A program made the position numbers and the translations under genes. Below are positions 25,890 to 34,896 of a stretch of DNA of 64,000 nt, one piece after another (positions within the stretch are counted from its first letter, which is position 1; every line of letters begins with the position of its first letter). This stretch comes from Eggerthellales bacterium (GTDB lineage Bacteria; Actinomycetota; Coriobacteriia; Coriobacteriales; Eggerthellaceae): assembly GCA_029225085.1 (NCBI GenBank), contig JAQXVU010000085.1, positions 1-64,000 on the forward strand. Reading direction: 5' to 3'. The notes beneath the pieces were generated by a model that did no database searches, was not told the origin of the DNA, and worked only from the letters and a program-made list of their open reading frames with translations.

Positions 25890-26714
25890 ATGAAGGGCAG
25901 AAAGCCATTGAGTGAAAAGCCGCTGGGGAGTAACCCGCTGCGTAAGAACATGCGAAACAACTCTCCCGCAAAACATGCACGCCGCGAAAAGAAGAGATCC
26001 GCCGCTGCCCTCGCCCTGGGGATTGCCTTTGTCAGCATCGCACTGACAATCCTCGGGGCAATTGCCTTCCTAACTTTGCAACCCGCTGAGGAACAAGATG
26101 CCATCTCCCCACCCAAACTCAGCGAGGAATCCTCGACGTTTCCCCAGGTTAATTGGAAGAAGCTACAGAAGCTGAACCCCGACGTGGTCGCCTGGGTCTA
26201 CATCCCTGGCACCGGCATCAGCCAACCAGTGGTGCAAGCCCATTCCGATACCGCCGAGTTCTACCTCTCCCACAACCTGAAAGGTGAATACAGCGTATAC
26301 GGGTGCCCCTATCTTTCCCCCGAGAACGAAGAGCGGGGACTAGAGAGCGACCATTGCCTGATCTACGGGCACCACCTAGACATCGGCGGCGCTTTTTCCG
26401 ATCTCACCAAGTACCAGGAAGAGTCTTGGGCAAAAAACCACCAGGAAATCCTACTGCTGACGCCTGAAGAGAACATGTGCTTGCAAGTCGCCTTCGTGCA
26501 GCGTGTACGAGCAAGCGAATACCCCATTCAGGCGAACTTCCCCACGCAAAGCGCATACGAGACCTGGCTTCTCGGTGAATATCAAAGCGCTTTCGTGACG
26601 CTTTCGCCACCGAACCCAGAGGCACGAAGCTATTCATTGGTGACCTGCGATGCCGGCTACGACACTGACTGGCGCATCATCGTCACCGCACAAGAAAAGG
26701 CCGAGCCCCTATAG
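25890..26714 (+). CDS. Class B sortase
   Basis: A 274-residue transpeptidase. A basic N-terminus and one membrane helix (about 37-62) precede the sortase domain: NPDVVAWVYIPGTGISQPVV (class B style), His161 in IYGHH, Cys253 in SLVTCD and Arg262 in DWRIIV. It probably anchors the adjacent LPKTG protein to the wall or polymerises it. The start at 25890 has no clear ribosome binding site; translation is probably coupled to the adhesin, whose stop is 12 bp upstream. An alternative ATG at 25950 is possible. Confidence 0.9.
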   Translation: MKGRKPLSEKPLGSNPLRKNMRNNSPAKHARREKKRSAAALALGIAFVSIALTILGAIAFLTLQPAEEQDAISPPKLSEESSTFPQVNWKKLQKLNPDVVAWVYIPGTGISQPVVQAHSDTAEFYLSHNLKGEYSVYGCPYLSPENEERGLESDHCLIYGHHLDIGGAFSDLTKYQEESWAKNHQEILLLTPEENMCLQVAFVQRVRASEYPIQANFPTQSAYETWLLGEYQSAFVTLSPPNPEARSYSLVTCDAGYDTDWRIIVTAQEKAEPL

Positions 26715-26727
26715 GGACTCGGCCTTA
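26697..26727. terminator. Terminator between convergent sortase and permease genes
   Basis: AAGGCCGAG-CCCC pairs with GGG-A-CTCGGCCTT (26697-26709 with 26713-26726). T residues are richer on the minus strand (TTTTCTT). It overlaps the last codons of the sortase. Confidence 0.75.
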
Positions 26728-26753
26728 CTGAAAACCCAGAGAACTTCCGTGCG

Positions 26754-27617
26754 TTAGAACGTAATGCCAGCGAACTGGAAGATCAGACCCCAAGTAACAC
26801 CGATGATGAAGAGAACGCCAGTAATGATGAGGTTGTTGCGCAGGGGTCTGTTCGACCTGAACAGAACCAGCAGGCCTACGCCGGCGCCAACCAGCAGGCC
26901 GCCCATCATAGCACCCGTGCTCAGCACGCCTTCCAGATACAGTTCGACGATGATGACGCTTGCAGCGCAGTTGGGGATAAGGCCCACCAGACCTGCGGCA
27001 ATCACAGACAGGAAGGTGCTGCCAGAGAGGAAGGAAGCCAAGGTCTCCTCGCCTACCACCTCGATGGTTCCGGTCAGGGCCAAGGACACCAGGAAGATGA
27101 ACACGGAAACGTTCACGGTGTGACGAAGAGCGCTCTTAAGAGGGCCGTCCTCACAGGCGCAGTGCTCGCGTTCGCACAGCTCGTGAATGTGCAGGCGCTT
27201 ATCGGTAGCCTTGCTGATGATGCGCGCAACGAAATCTATGAGCAGGCCCATAACCAAGCCGATAACGAGCTTGCACAGCAAGATCTTCGCGATGATGGCA
27301 GGGTCTACCTGCTCGGCGATGAAGATGGGCAGCATCTCATCGGAGGTTGCCAGGAACACGGCAATGAGGGTTCCCAGAGTGATGACACGTCCCGCATACA
27401 GAGTAGAGGCCGCCGTAGAGAAGCCGCACTGAGGCAGGATGCCCACCAAGGCGCCAACAACAGGGCCGGCTTTCTGGGACTTAGCAACCCAGCCTTCCAC
27501 CTTGTCGCCCGTGGCCTTCTCGAGGTATTCCATTGCCAAATAGGTGATGAAAAGGAAGGGAATCAACTTCAGGGTGTCGATGCCCGCGTCCTTAAGTATG
27601 TCAATTATCAGATCCAT
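26754..27617 (-). CDS. Putative heavy-metal / manganese efflux permease (ArsP_2-type)
   Basis: A 287-residue membrane protein with about 8-10 segments. Paired motifs ILPQCGFSTAASTLYAGR (about 61-78) and LIPNCAASVIIVELYLEG in the second half mark an internal duplication typical of the putative 10-TM heavy-metal exporter family. A His/Cys-rich loop (HIHELCEREHCACED, about 143-157) may bind metal. It is a single gene with its own terminator. Substrate not determined. Confidence 0.75.
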   Translation of the reverse strand: MDLIIDILKDAGIDTLKLIPFLFITYLAMEYLEKATGDKVEGWVAKSQKAGPVVGALVGILPQCGFSTAASTLYAGRVITLGTLIAVFLATSDEMLPIFIAEQVDPAIIAKILLCKLVIGLVMGLLIDFVARIISKATDKRLHIHELCEREHCACEDGPLKSALRHTVNVSVFIFLVSLALTGTIEVVGEETLASFLSGSTFLSVIAAGLVGLIPNCAASVIIVELYLEGVLSTGAMMGGLLVGAGVGLLVLFRSNRPLRNNLIITGVLFIIGVTWGLIFQFAGITF

Positions 27618-27785
27618 AGTGTAGGGATTCTAGCAAATAGCCTTCCTCTGCGTAGGCAGAACCAACGCAACGGGAACATTACACGAAAAAAGGAGCGAGC
27701 CGACAGCGAAGCGGAATCGGGTCGCAGGTGAAACCGATTCGGGTCGCAGGTGAAACCGATAAGCAGTAAGGAGCCTCTATACGCA
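27618..27785. other. Spacer with a two-copy 22-bp tandem repeat
   Basis: CGGGTCGCAGGTGAAACCGAT occurs at 27719-27739 and 27741-27761 (period 22). Flanking ATCGG and CCGAT make each copy a possible hairpin. No gene. Confidence 0.7.
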
Positions 27786-27814
27786 CGAAAAAGGGGTCGG
27801 CGAACCGACCCCTT
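27786..27814 (-). terminator. Terminator of groES-groEL
   Basis: AAGGGGTCGG (27791-27800) pairs with CCGACCCCTT (27805-27814), loop CGAA; on the minus strand CCCCTTTTTCG follows. Confidence 0.9.
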
Positions 27815-27905
27815 TGCAAGCTCTGACGATAGCGCGCTGCCGCAATCCCAGCGGCGTCTCGTAGCCGTTGGGCGCCACAGCTTCGCGCCCTTCGAGCAGT
27901 GCGGC

Positions 27906-29537
27906 TTAGTACATGCCAGGTGCACCTGCGCCAGCACCAGCCAGTGCGGACAGGTCTGGGCCTTCAGCAGGAATCTCGTTAACGGAAGCCTCGGTGATGA
28001 GGATCAGACCGGCAACGGAAGCAGCTGCCTGCAGAGCGGTACGGGTAACCTTCACAGGATCGTTTACGCCCATGGCGATCATGTCGCCATACTCGCCGGT
28101 AGCGGAGTTCAGGCCGTGACCCTTAGGCATGCCCTTGATCTTCTCTACAACAACGCCGCCCTCGTAGCCAGCGTTAGAAGCGATCTTGCGCATAGGAGCC
28201 TCAGCAGCGCGACGGACGATGTCGACGCCTACCTTCTCGTCGTCGTTGTCGCACTCAACGGTGTCGAGAGCGCAAACAGCGTCGAGCAGAGCTACGCCGC
28301 CGCCAGCAACAATGCCCTCTTCAACAGCTGCGCGAGTTGCCTGCAGAGCGTCCTCGATGCGGGACTTCTTCTCCTTCAGCTCGGACTCGGTAGCAGCGCC
28401 AACCTTCAGAACGGCAACGCCACCGGAAAGCTTAGCCAGGCGCTCCTGCAGCTTCTCACGGTCGAAGTCAGAGTCGCAGCGGTCGATCTCAGAACGGATC
28501 ATAGAGATGCGCTCGTCGATAGCCTGCTTCTCGCCGGCGCCGTCAACAATCAGGGTGTTGTCCTTGGTGACCTTGACGGTCTTAGCGGTACCCAGCATTG
28601 CAGGGGTAGCGTCGGACAGGGACAGACCGAAGTCCTTGTCGATAACGGTTGCGCCGGTAACAGCAGCGATGTCCTCGAGGATACGCTTGCGGCGATCGCC
28701 GAAGCCAGGAGCCTTGATGGCAACGCAGGTGAAGGTACCACGGAGCTTGTTCAGCAGCAGAGTAGCCAGAGCCTCGCCGTCAACGTCCTCAGCAACGATC
28801 AGCAGAGCACGGCCGGACTTCATAACGCCCTCGAGCAGAGGCAGGATCTCCTGGATGTTGGAAATCTTCTGGTCGGTCAGCAGGATGAATGGGTCCTTCA
28901 GGTCAGCCTCCATACGATCCATGTCGGTGGCCATGTAAGGGGAGATGTAGCCGCGGTCATACTGCATGCCCTCTACAACCTCGACGTCGAAGCCGAAGGT
29001 CTGGGACTCCTCGACGGAGATTGCGCCGTCGCGACCCACAGCGTCCATAGCCTCAGCGATCTTCTCGCCGATCTCCTTGTCGCCTGCGGAAATGGTGCCA
29101 ACGTTAGCGATCTGCTCCTTAGACTCAACAGCGATAGCGTCAGACTTGATCTGCTCGACGATGGCGTGAACAGCCTTGTCGATGCCGCGACGAACGGACA
29201 GAGCGTCTGCACCAGCGGTAACGTTGCGCAGGCCCTCGTTAGCGATCTCGGAAGCCATCAGGGTTGCGGTGGTGGTGCCGTCGCCAGCGACGTCGTTGGC
29301 CTTAACAGCAGCCTCCTTCACCAGCTGAGCACCCATGTTCTCGATGGGATCCTCCAGCTCGATCTCGCGAGCAACGGTAACGCCATCGTTGGTTACGTTA
29401 GGAGCGCCGAAGGAGCTCTCGAGGGCAACGTAGCGGCCCTTGGGTCCGAGAGTGACGCTAACTGCATCGGAAAGCTTCTTAGCACCAGCGGCCATACCGC
29501 TGCGTGCCTCCTCCTTGAACTTAATGTCCTTAGCCAT
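27906..29537 (-). CDS. groEL: Chaperonin GroEL (60 kDa)
   Basis: A 543-residue Hsp60. [19 protein letters not shown] and [18 protein letters not shown] hold the ATP site; [19 protein letters not shown] is the class signature. The C-terminus ends [10 protein letters not shown] rather than a long GGM tail. It folds cytosolic proteins with GroES and lies 92 bp after groES in one operon controlled by CIRCE. Codon use is strongly biased. Confidence 0.97.
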   Translation of the reverse strand: MAKDIKFKEEARSGMAAGAKKLSDAVSVTLGPKGRYVALESSFGAPNVTNDGVTVAREIELEDPIENMGAQLVKEAAVKANDVAGDGTTTATLMASEIANEGLRNVTAGADALSVRRGIDKAVHAIVEQIKSDAIAVESKEQIANVGTISAGDKEIGEKIAEAMDAVGRDGAISVEESQTFGFDVEVVEGMQYDRGYISPYMATDMDRMEADLKDPFILLTDQKISNIQEILPLLEGVMKSGRALLIVAEDVDGEALATLLLNKLRGTFTCVAIKAPGFGDRRKRILEDIAAVTGATVIDKDFGLSLSDATPAMLGTAKTVKVTKDNTLIVDGAGEKQAIDERISMIRSEIDRCDSDFDREKLQERLAKLSGGVAVLKVGAATESELKEKKSRIEDALQATRAAVEEGIVAGGGVALLDAVCALDTVECDNDDEKVGVDIVRRAAEAPMRKIASNAGYEGGVVVEKIKGMPKGHGLNSATGEYGDMIAMGVNDPVKVTRTALQAAASVAGLILITEASVNEIPAEGPDLSALAGAGAGAPGMY

Positions 29538-29629
29538 GATCTAAGGTCCCCTTTCAAACGAATCCCGAAACCTCGTTCCGGGAAGCGGGCCTCGCGCCCG
29601 CCGTAGTAATACCTAAGTAAGTGAAAGAA

Positions 29630-29920
29630 CTAGTCGGTGTACTTTGCGTACATATCCTCAGCGCGCATGAGCATGAGGGTCTCGCCGTCTACCTCTACCT
29701 CGGTAGCGCCGTACTTTGCGAACACCACGTGATCGCCCACCTCTACAGGCATGGGGATGATGTTGCCGTTCTTGTCATACTTGCCAGGGCCTACAGCGAC
29801 AACAACGCCGCTCTGGGGCTTCTCCTGGGAATCGGAAGCGATGTACAGGCCGCCAGCGGTGGTCTCCTCAGCCTCGTCCTGACGAATAAGAATGCGATCG
29901 CTCAGTGGAGCCAGTGCCAT
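29630..29920 (-). CDS. groES: Co-chaperonin GroES (10 kDa)
   Basis: A 96-residue protein with LAPLSDRILIRQDEAEE and the mobile loop ETTAGGLYIASDSQEKPQSG. It caps GroEL. AAAGGA lies 9 nt upstream of the ATG. First gene of groES-groEL. Confidence 0.97.
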   Translation of the reverse strand: MALAPLSDRILIRQDEAEETTAGGLYIASDSQEKPQSGVVVAVGPGKYDKNGNIIPMPVEVGDHVVFAKYGATEVEVDGETLMLMRAEDMYAKYTD

Positions 29921-29985
29921 GATTGACCATCCTTTCTTTAAATCGCTCGCATTGCGAGCTCTCTTATAAACGATTCATTATGCGG

Positions 29986-30012
29986 TTAGCACTTGAAACG
30001 GACGAGTGCTAA
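29986..30012 (-). promoter_or_regulatory. CIRCE operator (HrcA site) of groES-groEL
   Basis: TTAGCACTT, 9 bp, GAGTGCTAA: 17 of 18 arm positions match the CIRCE consensus TTAGCACTC-N9-GAGTGCTAA. It lies 66 bp upstream of groES, just after the predicted promoter. HrcA repression relieved by heat is the established function. Confidence 0.95.
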
Positions 30013-30023
30013 AACCATTGCCT

Positions 30024-30051
30024 ATGCTAACACATAGTTTTCCCGATGCAA
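30024..30051 (-). promoter_or_regulatory. groES-groEL promoter
   Basis: On the minus strand TTGCAT (30046-30051), 16 bp, TAGCAT (30024-30029). The CIRCE operator begins near the expected transcription start. Confidence 0.6.
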
Positions 30052-30244
30052 GACAAATAAGAAAATATGAGTGAAGTACACTTAGATTTCAAATTTCCCC
30101 AATAACCCCAGGTCAGCAATGGGTCTTACCGTGGAAGATGGCACACAATTCCCTCACAAGAAGCAGATTTTGGGCCATGCCTATTGGTTTCCCCGTTTCC
30201 ATTGGAAACAGAAATGATGGCAGCCCCGTTTGAAAGTCCCGCAT
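30052..30244. other. Divergent spacer between groES and the ABC-F leader
   Basis: No ORF, RNA gene or repeat recognised. Confidence 0.5.
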
Positions 30245-30603
30245 CTGACAAACGCCCGCCGCGTTGCTATACTGAGACCCGTTCATCCGCTAGCGCCCAT
30301 ATGCCAAGCGCTGGCTCGCGAAAGGATCGGTGCATGAAGCTGTAACGATGCCCTTAGGGCCCACAAACGAAGATATTGCCACCCAGGCCATGCTTCGCCG
30401 GGCATTGCATCGTATGCGCACCGCACGCCTCCCGCCTTCCACAACGTTCCTACCGTCGCAAAGGATCTATCGGACGTCTCGTTGTTTTGGAAGCACCGCA
30501 ACCTCATCCGCTTTTGGAAGCATCGGGCGCCTTCATTTCACCTTAGAAGCGCTGCACACGGTATCACCCCAGCTCATGGCCCTATACCGAATACGGAGAA
30601 CCC
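30245..30603 (+). promoter_or_regulatory. Promoter and about 325-nt structured leader of the ABC-F gene
   Basis: The promoter is CTGACA (30245-30250), 17 bp, TATACT (30268-30273). The leader contains AAAGGA (30321-30326) 7 nt before a three-codon ORF ATG-AAG-CTG-TAA (30334-30345, Met-Lys-Leu). Just after it, ACGAT and GCCC can pair with GGGC and ATCGT (about 30346-30412). This layout resembles ribosome-stalling attenuation leaders of antibiotic-resistance ABC-F genes, but a clear terminator T-tract is not visible. Confidence 0.55.
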
Positions 30604-32091
30604 ATGCAGCTGAACATTTCCTCCCTGCACTACACCTACCCCGAATCTGCCGAACCCGCTCTTTGCGGCCTTTCCGCCACTCTCCCCTGCGGCTGGACAG
30701 GCATCGTAGGCGACAACGGCAGCGGCAAGAGCACCCTCGCCAAAATACTCTGCGGCCAGCTGAAACAGGACGGCGGCTCCTTCGCCCCCGCGTTGCGCGC
30801 GGCTTACTGCCAGCAAGATGCCTCTACACCTTCCGAGAATCTGCAGGACTTCATCTGCTCCTACGACAAGGAAGCCCTCATGCTCCGCAACGCCTTCGGC
30901 ATAGAGGAGGACTGGGGCTGGCGCTTCGACACCCTCTCCTGCGGCCAGCAGAAGCGCATGCAGATTGCCTGCGCACTTTGGGCCGAACCGCAGCTCCTGA
31001 TCATGGACGAGCCCACCAACCACGTCGATGCCCCTACCAGGGAAATCATCGCCAACGCACTGACACGATTCCGCGGCATCGGCATCCTCATCTCCCACGA
31101 CCGAACGCTCCTCGACGAGCTCTGCACCCAATGCCTCTTCATGGAAAACGGAACCGGCGTCATGCGTCCCGGAGGATTCTCCCAAGGCCAAGATCAGGCG
31201 GGGTTAGAACGTGCCACCACCTTACGTGAAAAAGAGAAGGCAAAAAACGAGCTGCAGCGTCTGAAGAAAGAGGCTCAGAGCCGAAGCGAGCAAGCATCCC
31301 GCACAGCATCCCGCCGAAGCGCCCGCAATGTGGCAAAGCACGATAGCGACGCCCGCGAGAAGATCCGCCTAGCCGTGTATTCAGGCCAGGATGGCAAAGC
31401 AGGTAAGCTTTCCGCTCGCATGGATTCCCGAGTGCAGCAAGCCAGCGCGACCCTGAGCGACCTGCACGTGCAGAAACGTTACGAGGGCAACTTCCACACC
31501 AACGCGGAAGCCAGCAGGCGGCCCGTGGTGCTCCACGTTCCCGAGATGTCCCTGCCCCTCGGTGAGGAGAGGACGCTGCAAATCCCCCAGCTCTTCGTAG
31601 AAAATCACGACCACATTGGCCTTGCGGGACCCAACGGCTGGGGCAAAACCACCCTGGTGAAGCAGCTTATGGGCATGGTAGATGACGGGGTTCGGGTCCT
31701 GTATCTACCCCAGGAACCCACTGCTGACCAGCGAAAATCTGCCCTGCGAAGCCTTCAAGAGCTAAACAACAAGGATAGGGGCGAGGTACTGAAGACCGTT
31801 GCCCGCCTGAACTCTCAGCCAGAGCGCTTTATGGAAGGCGACGAGCTGAGCCCTGGCGAACTGCGCAAGCTCATGCTGGCTCTGGGCATGCTGGAAAACC
31901 CAGAGCTCATGATTCTCGACGAGCCAACCAACCATCTTGATATCGGATCCGTGCTGGCCTTGGAACGGTTCCTGGCAAATTTCCCCGGAGCCTTCCTGCT
32001 CGTCACCCACGACCAGGCGCTTCTAGAAGGAACCACTTCAAGAATCTGGGAGATTACGCAGGAAGACGAAGCCACGCTCAGACTTATTTAA
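30604..32091 (+). CDS. ABC-F family ATPase (ribosome protection type)
   Basis: A 495-residue protein with two ABC cassettes and no membrane segments. Walker A motifs are GDNGSGKST (about 36-44) and GPNGWGKTT; signature motifs LSCGQ and LSPGE; Walker B motifs LLIMDEPTNH and LMILDEPTNH. A charged linker (about 205-260) with a coiled-coil pattern joins them. ABC-F proteins act on the ribosome, and several confer resistance to PTC-binding antibiotics. GGAG lies 6 nt before the ATG. The long leader suggests induction by translation inhibitors. Whether it is a resistance or housekeeping factor cannot be decided. Confidence 0.88.
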   Translation: MQLNISSLHYTYPESAEPALCGLSATLPCGWTGIVGDNGSGKSTLAKILCGQLKQDGGSFAPALRAAYCQQDASTPSENLQDFICSYDKEALMLRNAFGIEEDWGWRFDTLSCGQQKRMQIACALWAEPQLLIMDEPTNHVDAPTREIIANALTRFRGIGILISHDRTLLDELCTQCLFMENGTGVMRPGGFSQGQDQAGLERATTLREKEKAKNELQRLKKEAQSRSEQASRTASRRSARNVAKHDSDAREKIRLAVYSGQDGKAGKLSARMDSRVQQASATLSDLHVQKRYEGNFHTNAEASRRPVVLHVPEMSLPLGEERTLQIPQLFVENHDHIGLAGPNGWGKTTLVKQLMGMVDDGVRVLYLPQEPTADQRKSALRSLQELNNKDRGEVLKTVARLNSQPERFMEGDELSPGELRKLMLALGMLENPELMILDEPTNHLDIGSVLALERFLANFPGAFLLVTHDQALLEGTTSRIWEITQEDEATLRLI

Positions 32092-32259
32092 AAAATAAAA
32101 ACAGCATGCGCAGCGTAGTCTCTCCAGAAGGAAGCAAGAATGACAAATTGAAACAGACGCAAACCGTGAAAACAGGTGCGTCTTTGATGACAAACCAACA
32201 GCCCCGAACTACGCCTTCCGGAAGACGCTGAACAACCTGAGCAAAAAAGGAGGAACGCT

Positions 32260-32830
32260 ATGCCACATCCACCATCGCTGGACTCTACAATCGCGTGCGA
32301 ACAGTTTTTCCCGTTAACAATTGAGTTTGGAACCCAGCACGATCTCTGCAGGTTCGCCGAGTACTCCTTTGGAGATTCGGACGTCCTAGACTTTAGCCTC
32401 AACTGGGAAACACGCTTCCCAGAGAAAATGACCCTCGTCATCTGCGGCCATTACCGCATCGTCGATGCCTCCGCTCCGGAGACGATATTGAGTGAAGCCA
32501 ATTCAACCTTCCCCGATCTGAGAACGACCGAATGCAAAACGTTCAATCTCTCCATCTTTAAAGATGGAGTAGCTCTTAAGCTCTTAAGCTCTTAAGCTCT
32601 CAAACGTTCAAGCATCGAATCATTGCAGAATCGGCCAAGCCATTTTTGAATTCTCCCCAGACCAAGAACTCGTTCAAATCTGGATAACGAAGATGAGCGA
32701 AAAAGAAATCGAGCACCTTAAGGGGGAGATTACCGAATAGCAAGAAGGATAGCTAGCTGTTCACCAGGCAAAGAAACCAGGGTGCAAAAACTTTGACGCT
32801 TGGGTCCATTTCTTTGAGGATGACTCCTAA
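32260..32830 (+). pseudogene. Decayed small gene of unknown function, broken by 8-bp repeat expansion
   Basis: A strong AGGAGG site precedes the ATG at 32260. The frame runs 111 codons (MPHPPSLDSTIACEQFFPLT...) and stops at 32593-32595 inside three tandem GCTCTTAA units (32572-32595; a fourth, degenerate copy ends at 32603). If only one unit were present, the frame would continue without interruption as ...VALKLSNVQASNHCRIGQ to FEFSPDQELVQIWITKM and a TAG at 32738. The same frame then goes on, with two TAG codons, to DAWVHFFEDDS and TAA at 32828-32830. I do not recognise the family. Confidence 0.55.
32572..32603 (+). repeat. 8-bp tandem repeat (GCTCTTAA x3 plus one degenerate copy)
   Basis: Units at 32572, 32580 and 32588 are identical; the fourth (32596-32603) is GCTCTCAA. 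Because 8 is not a multiple of 3, each gain or loss of a unit changes the reading frame of the gene at 32260. Confidence 0.9.
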
Positions 32831-32952
32831 AATTAAATTCTAGCTACTTCAAAAGCATGGAAGAACGATGGCCTGGCATCTAGTCGATGCCAGGCCATCC
32901 CACAGTTACATCGCAATAAAGCGAGCCATAATAAACACCAGAGCCCAAGCCC

Positions 32953-33606
32953 CTACTGAATGGCGCGGATGCGGTCAGCCAGCCACTCGGCCCATGCTTC
33001 CACACCCTGATTCTTGGTGGCGGAAATCTCGAAGACCGGAGCAGCAGGGTTCAGGTCGCCCACCGCACCATAGAACGCGTCGCGGTCGAAGTTGAACACG
33101 GGCATGGTATCGACCTTGTTCAGGATGATGGCCTCTGCAGCCTGGAACACGCCAGGGTACTTCAGAGGCTTATCGTCGCCCTCGGGAACGGAGAGAATCA
33201 TAATCTTGGCGTTCTCGCCCAGGTCGAAATCGGTGGGGCACACCAGATTGCCCACGTTTTCGATGATGATGAGGTCGAGGTTGTCCAGGTCGAGGACATC
33301 ATAGGCGCGGCGAATCATATCGCTCTCGAGGTGGCAGGCGCCGCCGGTGTTAATCTGCACCGCAGCAATGCCCTGAGCCTTAATCTTCTCGGAGTCTACC
33401 GAGGAAGCGATGTCGCCCTCGATAACCGCGATGTTGAACTCATCGCGAAGAGCCTCGATGGTTGCCAGGATGGTAGAGGTTTTGCCAGAGCCGGGGCTCG
33501 CCAGGACATCGAGGGCGAAGACCTTCTTCTCGGCCAGCAGCGCGCGATTCGAAGCGGCCAGCTCGTCGTTCTTAGCCAGAATGGGCTGATTGATTTCTAC
33601 CTGCAT
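32953..33606 (-). CDS. hypB: Hydrogenase nickel incorporation GTPase HypB
   Basis: A 217-residue SIMIBI GTPase. P-loop VLASPGSGKTS (about 34-44), EGDIASSVDSEKI, IENVGNLVCP and LNKVD. No histidine-rich N-terminal stretch or extra CxxCGC motif is seen, so nickel storage is unlikely. It inserts Ni into [NiFe]-hydrogenase with HypA. It lies 64 bp downstream of hypA with a hairpin between. Confidence 0.94.
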   Translation of the reverse strand: MQVEINQPILAKNDELAASNRALLAEKKVFALDVLASPGSGKTSTILATIEALRDEFNIAVIEGDIASSVDSEKIKAQGIAAVQINTGGACHLESDMIRRAYDVLDLDNLDLIIIENVGNLVCPTDFDLGENAKIMILSVPEGDDKPLKYPGVFQAAEAIILNKVDTMPVFNFDRDAFYGAVGDLNPAAPVFEISATKNQGVEAWAEWLADRIRAIQ

Positions 33607-33620
33607 GAGAGTTCCTCTCT

Positions 33621-33652
33621 CGTAAAACGGCCCGAGTAACCGGGCCGCGTTT
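33621..33652 (-). terminator. Intercistronic hairpin between hypA and hypB
   Basis: CGGCCCG (33628-33634) pairs with CGGGCCG (33641-33647), loop AGTAAC; the minus side is followed by TTTTACG. It may attenuate hypB or stabilise the upstream mRNA. Confidence 0.55.
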
Positions 33653-33670
33653 CATGTCGTGATATGAGGA

Positions 33671-34033
33671 TTATTCCTCATCTTCGTCGGGGATATCCAC
33701 CTCGATAGACTCAATGGCTAGTTCCTTGCCCTCAACGAGGGTGGTGAGCATGTTGCCGCATTCCGGGCAGCCCCTATGGAAGCGATCGTGCACGAACACA
33801 TTGCCGCATTCCGGGCAGCTGCTCTTCGGGGGAATCATGCGAATCTGCAGCTCGGCGTTCTCCGCAATGGTGCCTTCCTTCAGGGCGTCGAAAGCGAAGA
33901 CCAGGGCGTCCTCGATGGCTTCGGTCATCTCACCCACCATCAACGAGACCTTGGTTACCGCCGTGGCATTGTTCTGCTCGGCGGTCTGCTGCACCACGCT
34001 CATGACGCTAGTCATGATGCCAAGTTCGTGCAT
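33671..34033 (-). CDS. hypA: Hydrogenase nickel metallochaperone HypA
   Basis: A 120-residue protein. The N-terminal MHELGI carries the Ni-binding His2, and the zinc site has CPECG and CPECG about 20 residues apart (72-96). Its ATG overlaps the tatC stop by one base (TAATG), so hypA is translationally coupled to tatC. Confidence 0.95.
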   Translation of the reverse strand: MHELGIMTSVMSVVQQTAEQNNATAVTKVSLMVGEMTEAIEDALVFAFDALKEGTIAENAELQIRMIPPKSSCPECGNVFVHDRFHRGCPECGNMLTTLVEGKELAIESIEVDIPDEDEE

Positions 34034-34896
34034 TACTCGTCCTCGTCTTCCTCTTCGGCCTTCTTAGCGGCGCGACGAGCCTTGATTTCGGCCCATTCCT
34101 TCTCCCACTCCTCATCGGCACGGGCCTGCTCTTCGAGCTCAGCCTTCTGCTCGGCAATGCGCTTGCCCAGCACCAAGCGGGCCATAAGCAAGCTCAGCTC
34201 GTAGAGGGTGATCATGGCAGCGAACATGAGGCCCATGGTCACAGGGGATGCATCGGGGGTGATCATAGCGGAGATGACCAGCAGCACCACGTAGATGACA
34301 CGCCAGCTCTCGCGAAGCTTCACGTAGGGGATGATCTCGAAGACCGTCAGGTAGAACACCACCAGAGGCAGCTCGAAGGCGACGCCGAAGCCAAGCTCGA
34401 ACTTCAGGATGATATCTATCCAGAGCTCGGCCTGAGCCGCAATGGTGGCAAAGCCCTCCGCCTGTCCGGTGAGGAACTCGAAGGCGGGGTTCAGGATGAT
34501 CAGGTAGCAGAAGATAGCGCCGAAGAAGAACAGTGCCACGCCCACGAAGAAGGTAGGCAGGAACCACCTGCGCTCCCTGGGCTTCAGCGCTGGCAGGAAA
34601 AATGCCAGGATCTGCCAGATGATAAAGGGCGCGCAAGCGACGAACGCTGTCCAGAGGGCAACCTTCAAGCGCACACCGAAGGCCTCGAAGGCACCCAGGG
34701 TGATGAGCTTCACGTTGCCACTGGCGTCGAGCTCCATGTACTGCTTAATGGGCTCAAAGAGGAACTGGGTGATGGTAGGTGCACCGAAGTAGAAGAACAC
34801 CATGCCGATGATCAGCACCACCACGATGCGCACCAAGCGCATGCGCAGCTCACCCAGGTGATCCATGAGGGGCATGCGGGAAGGACCGATAGGCAT
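34033..34896 (-). CDS. tatC: Sec-independent protein translocase TatC
   Basis: A 287-residue, six-helix membrane protein: MPLMDHLGELRMRLVRIVVV near the N-terminus, FELGFGVAFELPLVVF in the periplasmic/TM4 region, SAMITPDASPVTM. A highly charged C-terminal tail (about 245-287) extends past the last helix. It is the twin-arginine signal receptor. The start overlaps the tatA/B stop by one base. Folded exoenzymes such as hydrogenases are typical substrates, matching the hyp genes next door. Confidence 0.95.
   Translation of the reverse strand: MPIGPSRMPLMDHLGELRMRLVRIVVVLIIGMVFFYFGAPTITQFLFEPIKQYMELDASGNVKLITLGAFEAFGVRLKVALWTAFVACAPFIIWQILAFFLPALKPRERRWFLPTFFVGVALFFFGAIFCYLIILNPAFEFLTGQAEGFATIAAQAELWIDIILKFELGFGVAFELPLVVFYLTVFEIIPYVKLRESWRVIYVVLLVISAMITPDASPVTMGLMFAAMITLYELSLLMARLVLGKRIAEQKAELEEQARADEEWEKEWAEIKARRAAKKAEEEDEDE

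Noticed and set aside
29986-30012. Possibility that this palindrome is a general promoter hairpin
   Set aside because: Arms and 9-bp spacing match CIRCE almost perfectly and it lies directly before groES.
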